From Gnetum montanum (taxonomy: Eukaryota > Streptophyta > Gnetopsida > Gnetales > Gnetaceae): a stretch of DNA of 64,000 nucleotides. Below, one piece after another: positions 13,038 through 22,900 of the stretch. Position 1 is the first letter of the stretch. Each line of letters opens with the position of its first letter. The notes under the pieces were generated by a model, which saw only the letters and a list, made by a program, of their open reading frames with translations, was not told the origin of the DNA and did not search any database. Both the position numbers and the translations under genes were made by a program. The stretch covers positions 159,797-223,796 of the forward strand of contig MNCI01004529.1 of the NCBI GenBank assembly GCA_015680685.1, given 5' to 3'.

Positions 13038-13858
13038 TAATGAGTAGTGAGGTATCCCTACGCTCAACCATACAAATACGAGCATACACGCATGATTCGA
13101 TCAAATTCCAAGGACTAAGTGCTTACACACCTTTGTGGAACAAGGATGGGTTGATCAATCATTGTCTTCCCAAGCTTACTTGTATAGCATGGTTGTATGG
13201 TTAAGTAAACTTGAGGAACATGATTTTTATAGTTTTTATGTTTTTATGTCCTAGTGCTACAAAGGGAGGAGAGAGATAAGTAGGTAACTAAATTTGATTT
13301 AACTACTCAACTATGCTTTAACTAGTTCTAACACTAGCATCATTTTTCACTTGCCATACTCATCCTGAACAAGTGCAACACTACTGGGATTACCAAATGC
13401 TAATCATTACTAGGTTACCAAGTGTTACACACATGCTTGAAGTGATTGTACTAAGTGTGCTTACTTAGGAGAGTTGTAGGGTGAGAGAAAACATTAATTA
13501 ACTAAGGAAAGCATTAAGTAACAGTAATTAACATTAATTACTCTATTCTAACTGTTACAAGGTTTATTCCAAAGTTCGTCTTTATTGCCATCCACAAGGT
13601 GTGCTCAGGTACACAATGCTCAAATGAAGATCCATTCACTTTATGACTCCTACCGCAGGCACTCAGAAATAATTCTATCTCTAAAAAAGAAAAAAGGCAA
13701 GAGTTTGGGTAAGGGACTAAGACTAACTATGTAAACCAAGTGCACCCACCTCTTATTTATAGGTAATGAGGTAGGCCGCGATATCACATATGCGATATCG
13801 CATGGAAGGCTTCGATATCGCATACGTGATATCGTGGTTGCGATATCACAACTCACCA
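13038..13858 (-). repeat. E1 3' LTR
   Basis: In plus coordinates it starts TAATGAGTAGTGAGG and ends AACTCACCA, aligning end to end with the right LTR. The terminal TGATGAG/CTCATCA repeat is slightly mutated at both ends here. A TATA box (CTATAAATAA on the minus strand) lies at 13753-13762. GATATC palindromes at 13780, 13794, 13814, 13828 and 13842 form a spaced U3 array, with two units fewer than in the 5' LTR. Confidence 0.92.
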
Positions 13859-13866
13859 TACCCCCA
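13859..13866 (-). other. E1 polypurine tract
   Basis: TACCCCCA on the plus strand is TGGGGGTA on the minus strand, abutting the 3' LTR. It is the presumed RNase H-resistant primer for plus-strand DNA synthesis and is identical in B (30084-30091) and in the left-edge element (415-422). Confidence 0.85.
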
Positions 13867-15640
13867 CGACTGAATGAAAAATCATCCTTGAGTTCCTTAC
13901 AAAATATTGGGAAGGTATGGGATTATTAACTAAATAAGAACTAATAGCGACAGGGAATAATAGACTCAAAGTGCCTAGTGAACGGATCGATAAACATATT
14001 ACAACATTGGTGTTCACACCCTTTGTGGTGAACATTGTACATAAATGACATCCAGACCCTCATTCAATAGCTTGAATAGAGAGTAAAGAAAATGAGGTGC
14101 ATTTCTACCAACATCACGATTGTGCCTTCCATTGTTTATCCATAGTCATGCAACCAAACTTGTTCCCAGCGTAAATGCTCTAGCTCCAGTCCATCCCAAG
14201 TGCTTCCTCCTATCCCAGTCCATAGTTCATGTAATCACCATCTACACACACAACACAGAAACTAGGTTAGAGGTTATCACAGATAACTACCTAAGGTGTA
14301 GGGATGATACAAGTAGTAGAATGAAAAAATTTGCAATAGGGCCTCCACGACTAAGAGTAAACCTTCGATAGCAATAGGGTGGAAAAGTATAAGGAACAAG
14401 AAAAATGGGAAAAATAACAACAGCGATGCCAATAAAATGAATGTCATGGATGGGGATGAAATGAGAAATTATTGATTACAAGAAATGTTTAAGAAAAGAA
14501 TTTAACAATTGCACCATAAAGGAATATCAGTGGGTCCTCCCCAAAGTAGGCTTATACCCCCTAACAAACCCACAAACCAAAGAGTCCATAGGCTTTAGGA
14601 ATGACATATGGAAACAATAGTTAAAGATTGACCCACAAGAATTTACCAAAGAATAACAATGCATCAACCAGGATATAGACTAATCATAAAACTGGCAATG
14701 AGGTGGAAAATGGAAAGAAAGATGGAGAGTAGAAAATGGAATGGAATCCCAAGTGCAAGGTTGTGTAAAGTCCCTTGTGTATTTTATGGTTAAGGTGACT
14801 AAGTAGAACTCATTCGAAATCCAGACTCAAACCAACCACATTCAGTGACCTCACATTAATACACTTGGCCAAACCATCCCCTTGAAGCAACAAAAATGCT
14901 TCCCCAAAGAGTCACCACCATTCCAAGGAGAGCGAGAGGGAGAAGCAGGAAGTGAGAAAGGGACTTAGTTAGAGGGAACCTTCAGGCATGGGTAACATGT
15001 CTTTCCTATGCCATAACCAGTGCTTGTAGCCTAGATTTCTTTATTATGTCTAAGGTGTGTGTTTTGAATCCTCACCAATTTTTTTTTGTGGTTTTTCACA
15101 TGAGAACCACACCATGCAAAGACTTATTTTTATTCACTCAGCTTCCTGATATTTGATCAATGGCAAAATGGTGAAAAACTCATGAAAAGCATCCAAGCAC
15201 CCAAAAGAATAGCCAGCACACGTGCATCGAATTCCCTTGAAGTCACATCCTTTTCATCCATTGAGTCCTTCCTTGGTTTGAAGAATACCAAGCCACCAAT
15301 TCATTGATAAGTTTATTTATAAAAAGGGATAGTACATTTCCAAAGCCAAGAGAGACCATAGAGTTGAATGGAGGAATGAACGATGTGAACTCATTGCCTA
15401 TTTTATCAAACGAACCATATCTTAATATCAACATTAAGAATCAAAGGTAAAAACCAAACATTAAAAATCAACACTATTATAATACAATCCACCATCATAA
15501 GCACTTATTGTATGATGAATGAAACTAAATCAAACAAAGAAATAGGAAAAAAATGTGAACGATGGTGTAAGACAAAAAATAAGTAAATTTGAAAAATGTG
15601 CAAAACAAAAAGGTGTAAAACAAAAAAAAATATCAAAAAA
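13867..15640 (-). other. E1 3' untranslated internal region
   Basis: About 1.8 kb between integrase and polypurine tract without a credible ORF. It contains a block conserved between copies (GTGGGTCCTCCCCAAAG near 14532), also found near 25208 (A), 30790 (B) and 47680 (C), and a second block (GGCATGGGTAACATGTCTTT near 14985) seen in A and C. These anchors allow the copies to be aligned and show that C holds about 3 kb extra in this interval. Confidence 0.7.
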
Positions 15641-15659
15641 GTTGAGGGCTTAGAATGGT

Positions 15660-16960
15660 TAGCATTGGTGGCCATCTCCCCCATGACTAAGTTGAAAGGA
15701 GGAGATCTGAAATAATGAGCAAGGTTGTCCACCAACAGAGGTAGTATTGGTACTGGCTATTCTAAGCTCATGGAAAGGTTTGGTTTGTTGTATGTTAACC
15801 AACGATTTCTTATCCAAGCTCTTAGGTTTGTAGATCATCATGGCCCCTGAAGAAAAAGTTGTATAAATAATATAAGGTCCTTCCCACAGTGTTTAAAATT
15901 TAGTGTGTTGTGGCACGTGTATGGGATTCCAGTACAGAACCTTATCTCCTAGTTGATATTTAACTTTCCTAATTTTCAAGTCATGACATCATTTACTGAA
16001 GGCCTTATGCAATTCATTAGATGACAGGGTGGCTAATTAGTTATCATCTAGCAAGTTAAGGGTCATTAACTATTCTTTTTATGCTAGATCAAGGTCAAGG
16101 TTGAGATCACATGCCATAGATAGTGTACGGAGTTCTGCTTGAATGGGAAGCATTGGAAGTTTCATGTACACTAACTCATAAGGAGAGTAGCCTATAAGGA
16201 GTTTCCATGTGAAGCGGTATGCCCAAAGAGTATCATTCATTTTGGTGCTCCAGTCTCTCCTATACTTGCTAATAGTTCTTATCAATATTTTCATAATCTC
16301 CCTATTGGTGACCTCAGCTTGACCATTTGATTGAGGGTGGTATGGTGTAGTCAGTTTGTATTCAACCTCTACACATTGCATTAATTTCAGAAAAGTTGCA
16401 CCTGTGAAGTGTACCATTGTCTAAAATAAGTGCACACAGCACACCAAACCTATTTATGACTTGTTGTTGAACAAATCATGTAGCTGTAGATGATGTACAA
16501 TCCTTAACAACACCTACTTCTACCCATTTTGTAAAATAGTCAACAACAACAATGATGTAAGCTTTCCCATTTGACATTGGTATAATGGGCCCCATAAAAT
16601 CAATTCCCCATATGTCGAAGGATTCTAAAGGTTGAATCCATTGTTGCAGAGCCTCCATTCTAGTAGTCATTCCCCCATCACATTGATAGTGCTCACAATA
16701 TTGGAAAAAATTATGGGCATCCTAAAACAATGTAGGCCAATAATATCCTGCAAGCAAGATTTTAAGGGTTGTTCGTCTCCTGGCATAATGACCCCCACAA
16801 GGACCCTCATGAGCATCTTGGAGAACTCGAAGTTGATTTATATCGAGAACACACCATTGAACCAAGCGATCGATACATACTTTATAACGTTGCCCATTGA
16901 TCTCCATAAAATACTTGGCTCGATGAAGGAACTGTTGTTTTCTTTTAGCATCTAACTCTT
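15660..16960 (-). pseudogene. E1 integrase relic
   Basis: From high to low coordinates: the HHCC zinc-binding region (AHEGPCGGHYARRRTT, then AGYYWPTLF, then YCEHYQC, where the second cysteine of the usual C-x2-C is tyrosine); the first catalytic Asp in IWGIDFMGP near 16600; the second in ALILDNGT near 16420, where a small deletion shifts the frame relative to the following HFTG; the catalytic Glu in TPYHPQSNGQAEVTNREI near 16300; and a C-terminal module with WEGPYII (GPY) near 15880. No chromodomain is seen after the GPY module. Integrase would insert the cDNA into host DNA. Frameshifts and stops inactivate this copy; the catalytic residues themselves are still readable. Confidence 0.88.
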
Positions 16961-17450
16961 ATGGTGTTTGTTATGTAAGGAGATAGGTGAGAACACTACT
17001 ATACGAGTTTTTTGTCATGGTAAATTGGTTAGTTACTACACTTGCAAAGAGAAGTTCATTAGGGAAATGATCAGAAATTGGATACTCATCTTCTTTGTTG
17101 TCCCATCGCAACCAAGATAAATGATCAGCAACTATGTTCTCGGTGCCTTTTCGATCAATCATTGTAAGATCAAACTCTTTTAAGATTATGAGCCATCATA
17201 TGATGCAAGGGATCACCATTGGTTTATTCATTAGGAACCTTATTGCACTATGATCTGTGTGCACGAATACCTTAGAGCCCAAGACATAGTGCCTAAATTT
17301 TTCTAGTGTAAACACTACAGCCATTAATTCTCTCTGTTGTAGTGTAGTTGATTTGTGCACCAGCAATATTCCTATTTGCATAGTGGATGTAATAAGGACA
17401 TTTTTGGTCATCTAACTGTGTAAGTACAGCTCCTAAAGCATAGTTAGATA
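16961..17450 (-). pseudogene. E1 RNase H relic
   Basis: The minus strand gives YANRNIAGAQINYTTTEREL, then AVVFTLEKFRHYVLGSKVFV, then HTDHSAIRFLMNKP and, after a stop, EFDLTMIDRKGTENIVADHL. The Glu of EREL and the Asp of HTDH are the expected catalytic positions of a Ty3/gypsy RNase H, which removes the RNA strand during reverse transcription. Two stops break the frame. The RT precedes it directly and integrase follows, as in Ty3/gypsy pol. Confidence 0.87.
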
Positions 17451-18345
17451 CATCAATCATTATGTGGAATGGTCTGGACTAGTCAGGAACTTGTAGAATG
17501 GGTGTTTCTATGAGCTTCTATTTTAAAGTTTGCAAAGCTAGTTTGCATTCCCTAGTCCATTCGAAAGGTACATCCTTTTTCGTTAGTTCAACTAATGGTT
17601 TTGCAACCTTAGAAAAATTCTCAATAAAGCATCTATAGTAGCTAGTGTGTCCAAAGAAATGATCGAATATCTTTTACAGTTTCAGGTTGCTGAGTAATTC
17701 CTTGGATAACTTTGATCTTTTCAGGGTCTACCTCTATCCTAATTTGTGAGATCTTATGCCCTAATATTATGCCTTCTTGGATCATTAAATGGCTTTTTCT
17801 CTAGTTGGGCCTTAAATTGGTTTCTACACATCACTTTAGTACTTGCTCTACCTGGTCCAAGGCTTGATCAAAGTTCGCTCCGTAAGTGGAGAAGTCGTCC
17901 ATGAAGACTTCCACACCATTTCCTATCTATTGTTGGAATATGCTTAGAACTAATTTTTGAAACGTTGCATGGGCATTGCACAAGCCAAACAGCATCTATT
18001 TGTATGCAAATGTTCCCCAAAGACTAGTGAACATAGTCTTGGCTTGGTCTTCTAGGGCTATTTGTATTTGGTTATACCCACTATACCCATCTAGAAAACT
18101 ATAATAGCGATGCCTTGCAATAGTGTCTAAGACTTGGTCTATGAATGGCAATGGAAAGTGGTCTTTAAATGTTGCCATATTCAATAGCCTAAAATCTATG
18201 CACATCCTCCATTTATCTTCCTTTTTAGGCACAATAACTAAGGGACTAACCCATTCACTATCAGCAATGGGGTATATGAACCTAGCTTTTAGAAGTTGTT
18301 CGATTTCTTCCTTAACCACTTGCTTAAGCTTTGGGTTCAATCACC
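17451..18345 (-). pseudogene. E1 reverse transcriptase relic
   Basis: Starts around MNPKLKQVVKEEIEQLLKA, continues with SEWVSPLVIVPKKEDKWRMC and IDFRLLN, the first catalytic Asp in FLDGYSGYNQI (about 18091), and the paired Asp in EVFMDDFS (ATG GAC GAC at 17902-17894). The open frame runs 18340-17996 (114 codons); beyond that a TAG near 17930 and several more stops interrupt the palm and thumb. FMDD replaces the commoner Y(V/M/L)DD. All three catalytic aspartates are therefore present in a broken gene. This is the only RT recognised in the window. Confidence 0.9.
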
Positions 18346-19460
18346 TTTGCGGTTGTCATTGAGGCTTCATGGAGGGATCAATGTAAATTTTGTGCTGGCA
18401 TATCCTAGGATCTATTCCAGTTAATTTAGGATATGACCAAGTGAAGGCTTTCGATCATTTGTTTATTACCTTCAATAGTCCCTCTTTCTGTTGAGGAGCG
18501 AGCTTCACGTTGATAATTACCAATTTTCCATTCTTGAGAAATGTGTATTCCATACTAGTGGGAAATGGTTTTAACTTAAGGGGTTCCTGCTTAAACTTCT
18601 CAGGGATTTCCAACTTCCCCCACTTGATATTTTTAATGTTGAGACTTGGAAGTTGGCAATGGACTTAATCTAATGTGTTTATGCTATCAATGTAAGCGTA
18701 AGTCAAACCCTCAGTTGGTTCCATCCATATAGTTGAACTACTCTCTTGACTAGCTATCAACCATTGGGTGCCTTCTTGTCTTGTGGCTACTACATATAGG
18801 CATCTTTGTATATTAGTCACTTGTGCACACTGATTACATGCAAGCAATGTTAAACGTTGCATGAACCATGACTTTTGCCTGCAATTACACCCTGTGTTAC
18901 TATATGCAATGCATAGAACTTTCTTCTTCTTAATCTTTCCAAATGTATTTTCCTTTGATATTTCCAGGGAAAGATCATGGATTCCTAGGTGCACGTCAAT
19001 TGTGCTTAGCCATGCTCTTCCCATTATTATTGGGAATTCCCTTTTACCATTGTTCACTTGAATCACTAAGAGGTTACCTGGATACGACCACCCACAAACA
19101 ATGGTGACAACGTCCTCCACTAGTCCTAATGGGATAGTGATGGATTGGTCAACCAACTCTAAACAAATGTTACTCTTTTTTAGTGGAGGTAGGTTCTAGT
19201 CTTTGTACATTTCTTGAGAGATTAGGCTGACACTGGAACCTAAATCCAAAAGATCCTTGCACGGTTCATTCTCAATGATTTGTAAATATATAAGAGGACT
19301 TCCAAAATCAAAAAATTTCCTAGGAAGATGGTCGACCGTAATCTAATCGATGATGGCATGAGTTAACATGACCATATGCATTGGGCACGATGTTTGGCCT
19401 TAAGGGAGCTCTTAAGTTTTGATTGGTAATGAGGCATCTAAAGGATTAGCTACTTGAGGT
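18346..19460 (-). pseudogene. E1 retropepsin and linker relic
   Basis: The active-site segment reads CKDLLDLGSSVSLISQEMY (Asp codon near 19246). The D-L-G triad replaces the classical D-S/T-G and is usual in Athila-like proteases. It is followed by VDQSITIPLGLVEDVV and FPIIMGRAWLSTI, equivalent to the ILGRPWL block, then a 163-codon open stretch (19156-18665) leading into the RT linker. The protease would cleave the Gag-Pol precursor. One TAG follows the active-site block. B and C retain the same region, which lets the protease variants be compared. Confidence 0.82.
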
Positions 19461-21898
19461 TGTAAGGACTTGGACTATTAGTTCTAAAGAAAGTTCTTTT
19501 CCTCACACAGTTCTCAGAACCAATAGTAGATTTAGGGTTAACAGCCCTTATAGCATTACGTTGCTGCGGCTAGGCAGGGAGTTCACCCTACATAGCTATA
19601 GCAGGTGGTAATCGGGATATGGGTGGAAGAGGTGTAATCATATGAGAAGGATAGTATGTCTATGGAACATCACCCCTAGGAGAAGGAGTCCTATAGTAAT
19701 CACAAGCTTGGTAGTGAGGTTGAGGAGTGATGTGAATAGTAGAGTCACATGGAGAGACTGGTTGTTGCACGTAATATCCATACATGTCAGGTTACTGGTA
19801 AGGATACTGTTGCCATGGTGGTGGCATTCCCCATGATCGTGGGTATTTCCATTGTTGATACTGCTCAATTGGTTGTGGTTGAGTTCCATTTGGATAATAT
19901 GTTAAGGGTTGGTGGAACTACCTTGGGTTACCTTGAGGATAAGGTAACCTTCAGGGTGTTTTCCTTTTGTTTAATTGTGGGTTGAGTGCATACACCCCAG
20001 ACTCCTGTAGATGTGAGATTATAGGGCAACATCCCTTAGGATGGTCATATTGGCATATCTCGCATCCACTATCATTGTCTATATCTAAATCCACAACCTC
20101 TTCGATGATGGCAGCTTTGTCCTTACCCTTGTTACATGCATATTCTGCTTCTCTCTTTTTTTTTTCTTTTCCCATTCACTACTTTGCCCTCTAGACTCCT
20201 CTACTACTTTGAGAACAATTTCAAATTTATCATCTAGGGAGTCCCACATTTGGTCCACCTTTTCTGATACTTTCGATGCAAGTTTTTGAATGGGCAAAGT
20301 TTTCCTATTCACCATCTCTTTGAGTGGTGACTCTTCTTCATCCTCACAAAATCTTACTCCCTTCTTTCGGAGGGAAGGATCTTTGTTATATTCCTCCACA
20401 CTCTCTCTTTTCCATAACTCACCTTCCTCTTTAGCAACTTGCTCTAATAATCTTTGTACTTGATGGATCCTAAGCTCGAATAGTCTTCCTTAGACATAAG
20501 TCCCAAGGGTTCTTCGCGTTTCATGCCTAAGCCCATCTACGAGATGGCGTAGTTGATCCCTCTATGAATAACCATGGCTGGGAAAATGATGTAACAGTGC
20601 ATAATATTGGACCATGGAAACATCTAAGGGTTCATGTCCTCCTTGTTTCCAACCTTGGATTTTCTTTCACAGGTTGGACACTTGAGAGTACATTTGGTAC
20701 TTATCGTTGAACAATTCTAACATGGTACTCCACCTACGAATGGATTCTAGTTCTAAGGACCGATACCAGCTTTCTGCTTCTTTGATTAGCATCCATGGAA
20801 ACAACTTTAATTTTTTCCATTTTTTTTCTATGTTTTGTAAGGCACATGCATCATGAAATGCTTATAGATGATTTTGAGGATCAGTGTTGTATCCCCCTTC
20901 AAATCATGGGATATTGTTCATGTCTAATCTCTTGATCTACTATCCTTTTGGTGCCTTTTTGGGATCCTAATGGCTTTAGTTATGTCTAACATACTTCAAG
21001 TAGCAAGTAGGGGTTCATTGTGATCATCTCGTCTGTGGCGTCTATGATGCCCATGTTGTTCCCTACTCTCCCTTCTTTCACAGTGTGTTTCTCTATAGGG
21101 CCCTTGACCCCTTTCTTGACTATATTATCTATGACTCCCGTTTCACTTACCCTTATCCTCATGGTCTTTTTCTTTGTGACTACATCTAGATCCTGAAGGA
21201 GAAGGTGAAGGATATGATGAAGGTGAAGAAGAAGTGGCTCTATAACCATGTTGGTGCCTACTTCCTTCCTTTCAGTGGTCATGGCCTCGATTGTAGTTAC
21301 GATCAAAATTTCCATCTTTCTCATGTGTTCATGTTCCTTTTTTAGACCCTTTATGTTTTTCAGTACCAGAATTTGGGTTATGGATAGTTGAGTAAAGATT
21401 CTAATACAAAACCCCTTGACTGAAGCCAATGGGAAGATCATTCTATGGGTGGCTATCTAAGGTAGGTTCACCACCCTCATTTTCGCTTAGGACATGTGGG
21501 ACATTCTGCAACAACTTTCCCTTCATGGATTCATGACATCTCTCCTGTTGTAAATCTCGTTGACACTATGCCTCCGTGAGTCAATAATCTCTCAAGTTAT
21601 GATCATGTACAATGTACTCTGCCTGTAAGTGCTACATACCAATTCGTGTGAGATCATGAAGAAGCATGCCTAGGACTAAGCAATCGAGAGGTAACACTAT
21701 GTTACCTTCTAAATCTTGCCAATGCAGTTGTTCATCCTGGTGGAGGATAAAGGCAAAGTTTGGTATATACTCATCGAGATGAACATATACCATGTGAAAC
21801 TATTGAGGGATTGGCATATTATCATGTGCACTATGCCTCTAATTTTTCCCTGTATCAGACCTCGATGGTGAAACACTTTCATACGAAGAAGGAGACAT
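19461..21898 (-). pseudogene. E1 gag relic
   Basis: Start chosen at ATG 21898 (MSPSSYESVSPSRSDTGKN), because it is the first ATG after the primer site and precedes the conserved block. Order: N-terminal block with LHQDEQLHWQDLEGNIVLP (about 21760-21690); basic, Ser-rich region; capsid with YNTDPQNHL, AESWYRSLELESIRRWSTM and LRHLVDGLRHETRRTLGTY (about 20900-20480); acidic linker; zinc knuckle CEICQYDHPKGCC near 20060-20020; and a Gln/Pro-rich tail. The capsid matches the plant retrotransposon gag domain. Gag would form the particle. Several TAG/TGA stops and frame changes make it non-functional. Confidence 0.85.
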
Positions 21899-22031
21899 GA
21901 TTGTCTATTCAGTGTGAAATGTATTATATATTATTATATATATATATATATTTTCTTGTAACCAACCCTAAGGGTTCATTCCAACAATGAGAAAGATTTC
22001 CTAAGTTCTAATTAGCGCACAAATAATAATG

Positions 22032-22049
22032 TCCCTAGCAACAGCACCA
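22032..22049 (-). other. E1 primer-binding site, tRNA-Asp type
   Basis: On the minus strand TGGTGCTGTTGCTAGGGA begins one base after the 5' LTR. It matches the complement of the plant tRNA-Asp 3' end (TGGCGCCGTTGCCGGGGA, known from Athila-type elements) at 14 of 18 positions, all four differences being C/T or G/A transitions. Confidence 0.85.
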
Positions 22050-22760
22050 ATGATGAGTGACGAGGTATCCCTATGCTCAACCATATGAATACGAGCATAC
22101 ACACACAATCCAGTCAAATTCCAAGGACTAAGTGCTTACGTGCCTTTGTGGAACAATGATGGGTTGATCAATCATTGTCTTCCCAAGCTTACTTGTATAG
22201 CATGATTGTATGGTTAAGTAAACTTGAGGTACGTGATTTTTATAGTTTTTTATATTTTTATGTCCTAGTGCTACAAAGGGAGGAGAGAGATAAGTAAGTA
22301 ACTAATTTTGATTTAACTACTCAATTATGCTTTAACTAGTCCTAACACTAGCATCCATTCTCACTTGCCATACACATCTTGAAGTGCAACACTACTTGGA
22401 TTATCAAATGCTAATCGCTACTGGGTTACCAAGTGTTACACGCATGCTTGAAGTGATCATACTGAGTGTGCTTACTTAGGAGAGTTGTAGGGTGAGAGAG
22501 AACATTAATTAACTAAGGAAAGTATTAAGTAATAGTAATTAACATTAATTAATCTATTCTGAATGCTATAGGGTTTATCACAAAGTTTGTCTTTATTGCC
22601 GTCCACAAGGTGTGCTTAGGTACACAATGCTCTAATGAAGATCCATTCACTTTATCACTCCTACTACGGGCACTTAGAAATAATTGTCTCTAAAAAAGGA
22701 AAAAGGCAAGAGTTTGGGTAAGGGACTAAGACTAACTATGCAAACCAAGTGCACCCACCT

Positions 22761-22771
22761 CTTATTTATAG
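22761..22771 (-). promoter_or_regulatory. TATA box of the E1 5' LTR
   Basis: CTATAAATAAG on the minus strand. The same motif occurs at the matching place in other LTRs: 13753-13762, 29091-29100, 30007-30016, 36261-36271, 43630-43639 and 53999-54008. Transcription probably started about 30 nt further towards lower coordinates. Confidence 0.75.
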
Positions 22772-22788
22772 ACAATGAGGCATGTTGC

Positions 22789-22884
22789 GATATCGTGTAC
22801 GTGATATCACGTACGCGATATCGTGTACGCAATATCGCGTGAAAGGCTTCGATATCATGTACGCAATATCGCAAATGCAATATC
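22789..22884 (-). repeat. GATATC palindrome array in U3 of the E1 5' LTR
   Basis: GATATC or AATATC cores start at 22789, 22803, 22817, 22831, 22851, 22865 and 22879, that is 14-bp steps with one 20-bp step, often followed by GTGTACG. The array lies just upstream of the TATA box in the element's orientation, a position suited to upstream activating sites. Function is inference. Confidence 0.8.
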
Positions 22885-22900
22885 ATGACTCATCAAAATT

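Larger units (their letters stand above)
13038..22895 (-). mobile_element. E1: complete but decayed Ty3/gypsy LTR retrotransposon (Athila/Tat-like)
   Basis: Both LTRs, polypurine tract, primer site, gag and the complete pol order (protease, RT, RNase H, integrase) lie on the minus strand. A perfect 5-bp target duplication AAATT is present at 13033-13037 and 22896-22900. Length is about 9.86 kb. The primer site matches tRNA-Asp, protease and gag resemble Athila/Tat elements, and integrase ends in a GPY motif without a visible chromodomain. Stops and frameshifts in every domain make it non-functional. It is the only element in the window that keeps a recognisable RT, so it serves as the reference for the deletion derivatives A, B and C. 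The family name is inferred from motifs. Confidence 0.92.
22051..22895 (-). repeat. E1 5' LTR
   Basis: In plus coordinates it starts TGATGAGTGACGAGG and ends CATGACTCATCA, with a perfect 7-bp terminal inverted repeat. It is directly flanked by the primer site on the left and target duplication AAATT on the right. Minus-strand U3 lies at the high-coordinate end, with the GATATC array and TATA box. Confidence 0.93.

Noticed and set aside
20986-21441. 151-codon minus-strand ORF
   Set aside because: It lies over the basic, repetitive gag region of E1 but in another frame than the conserved blocks; the equivalent 165-codon ORF in B (34478-34975) is likewise an off-frame shadow.
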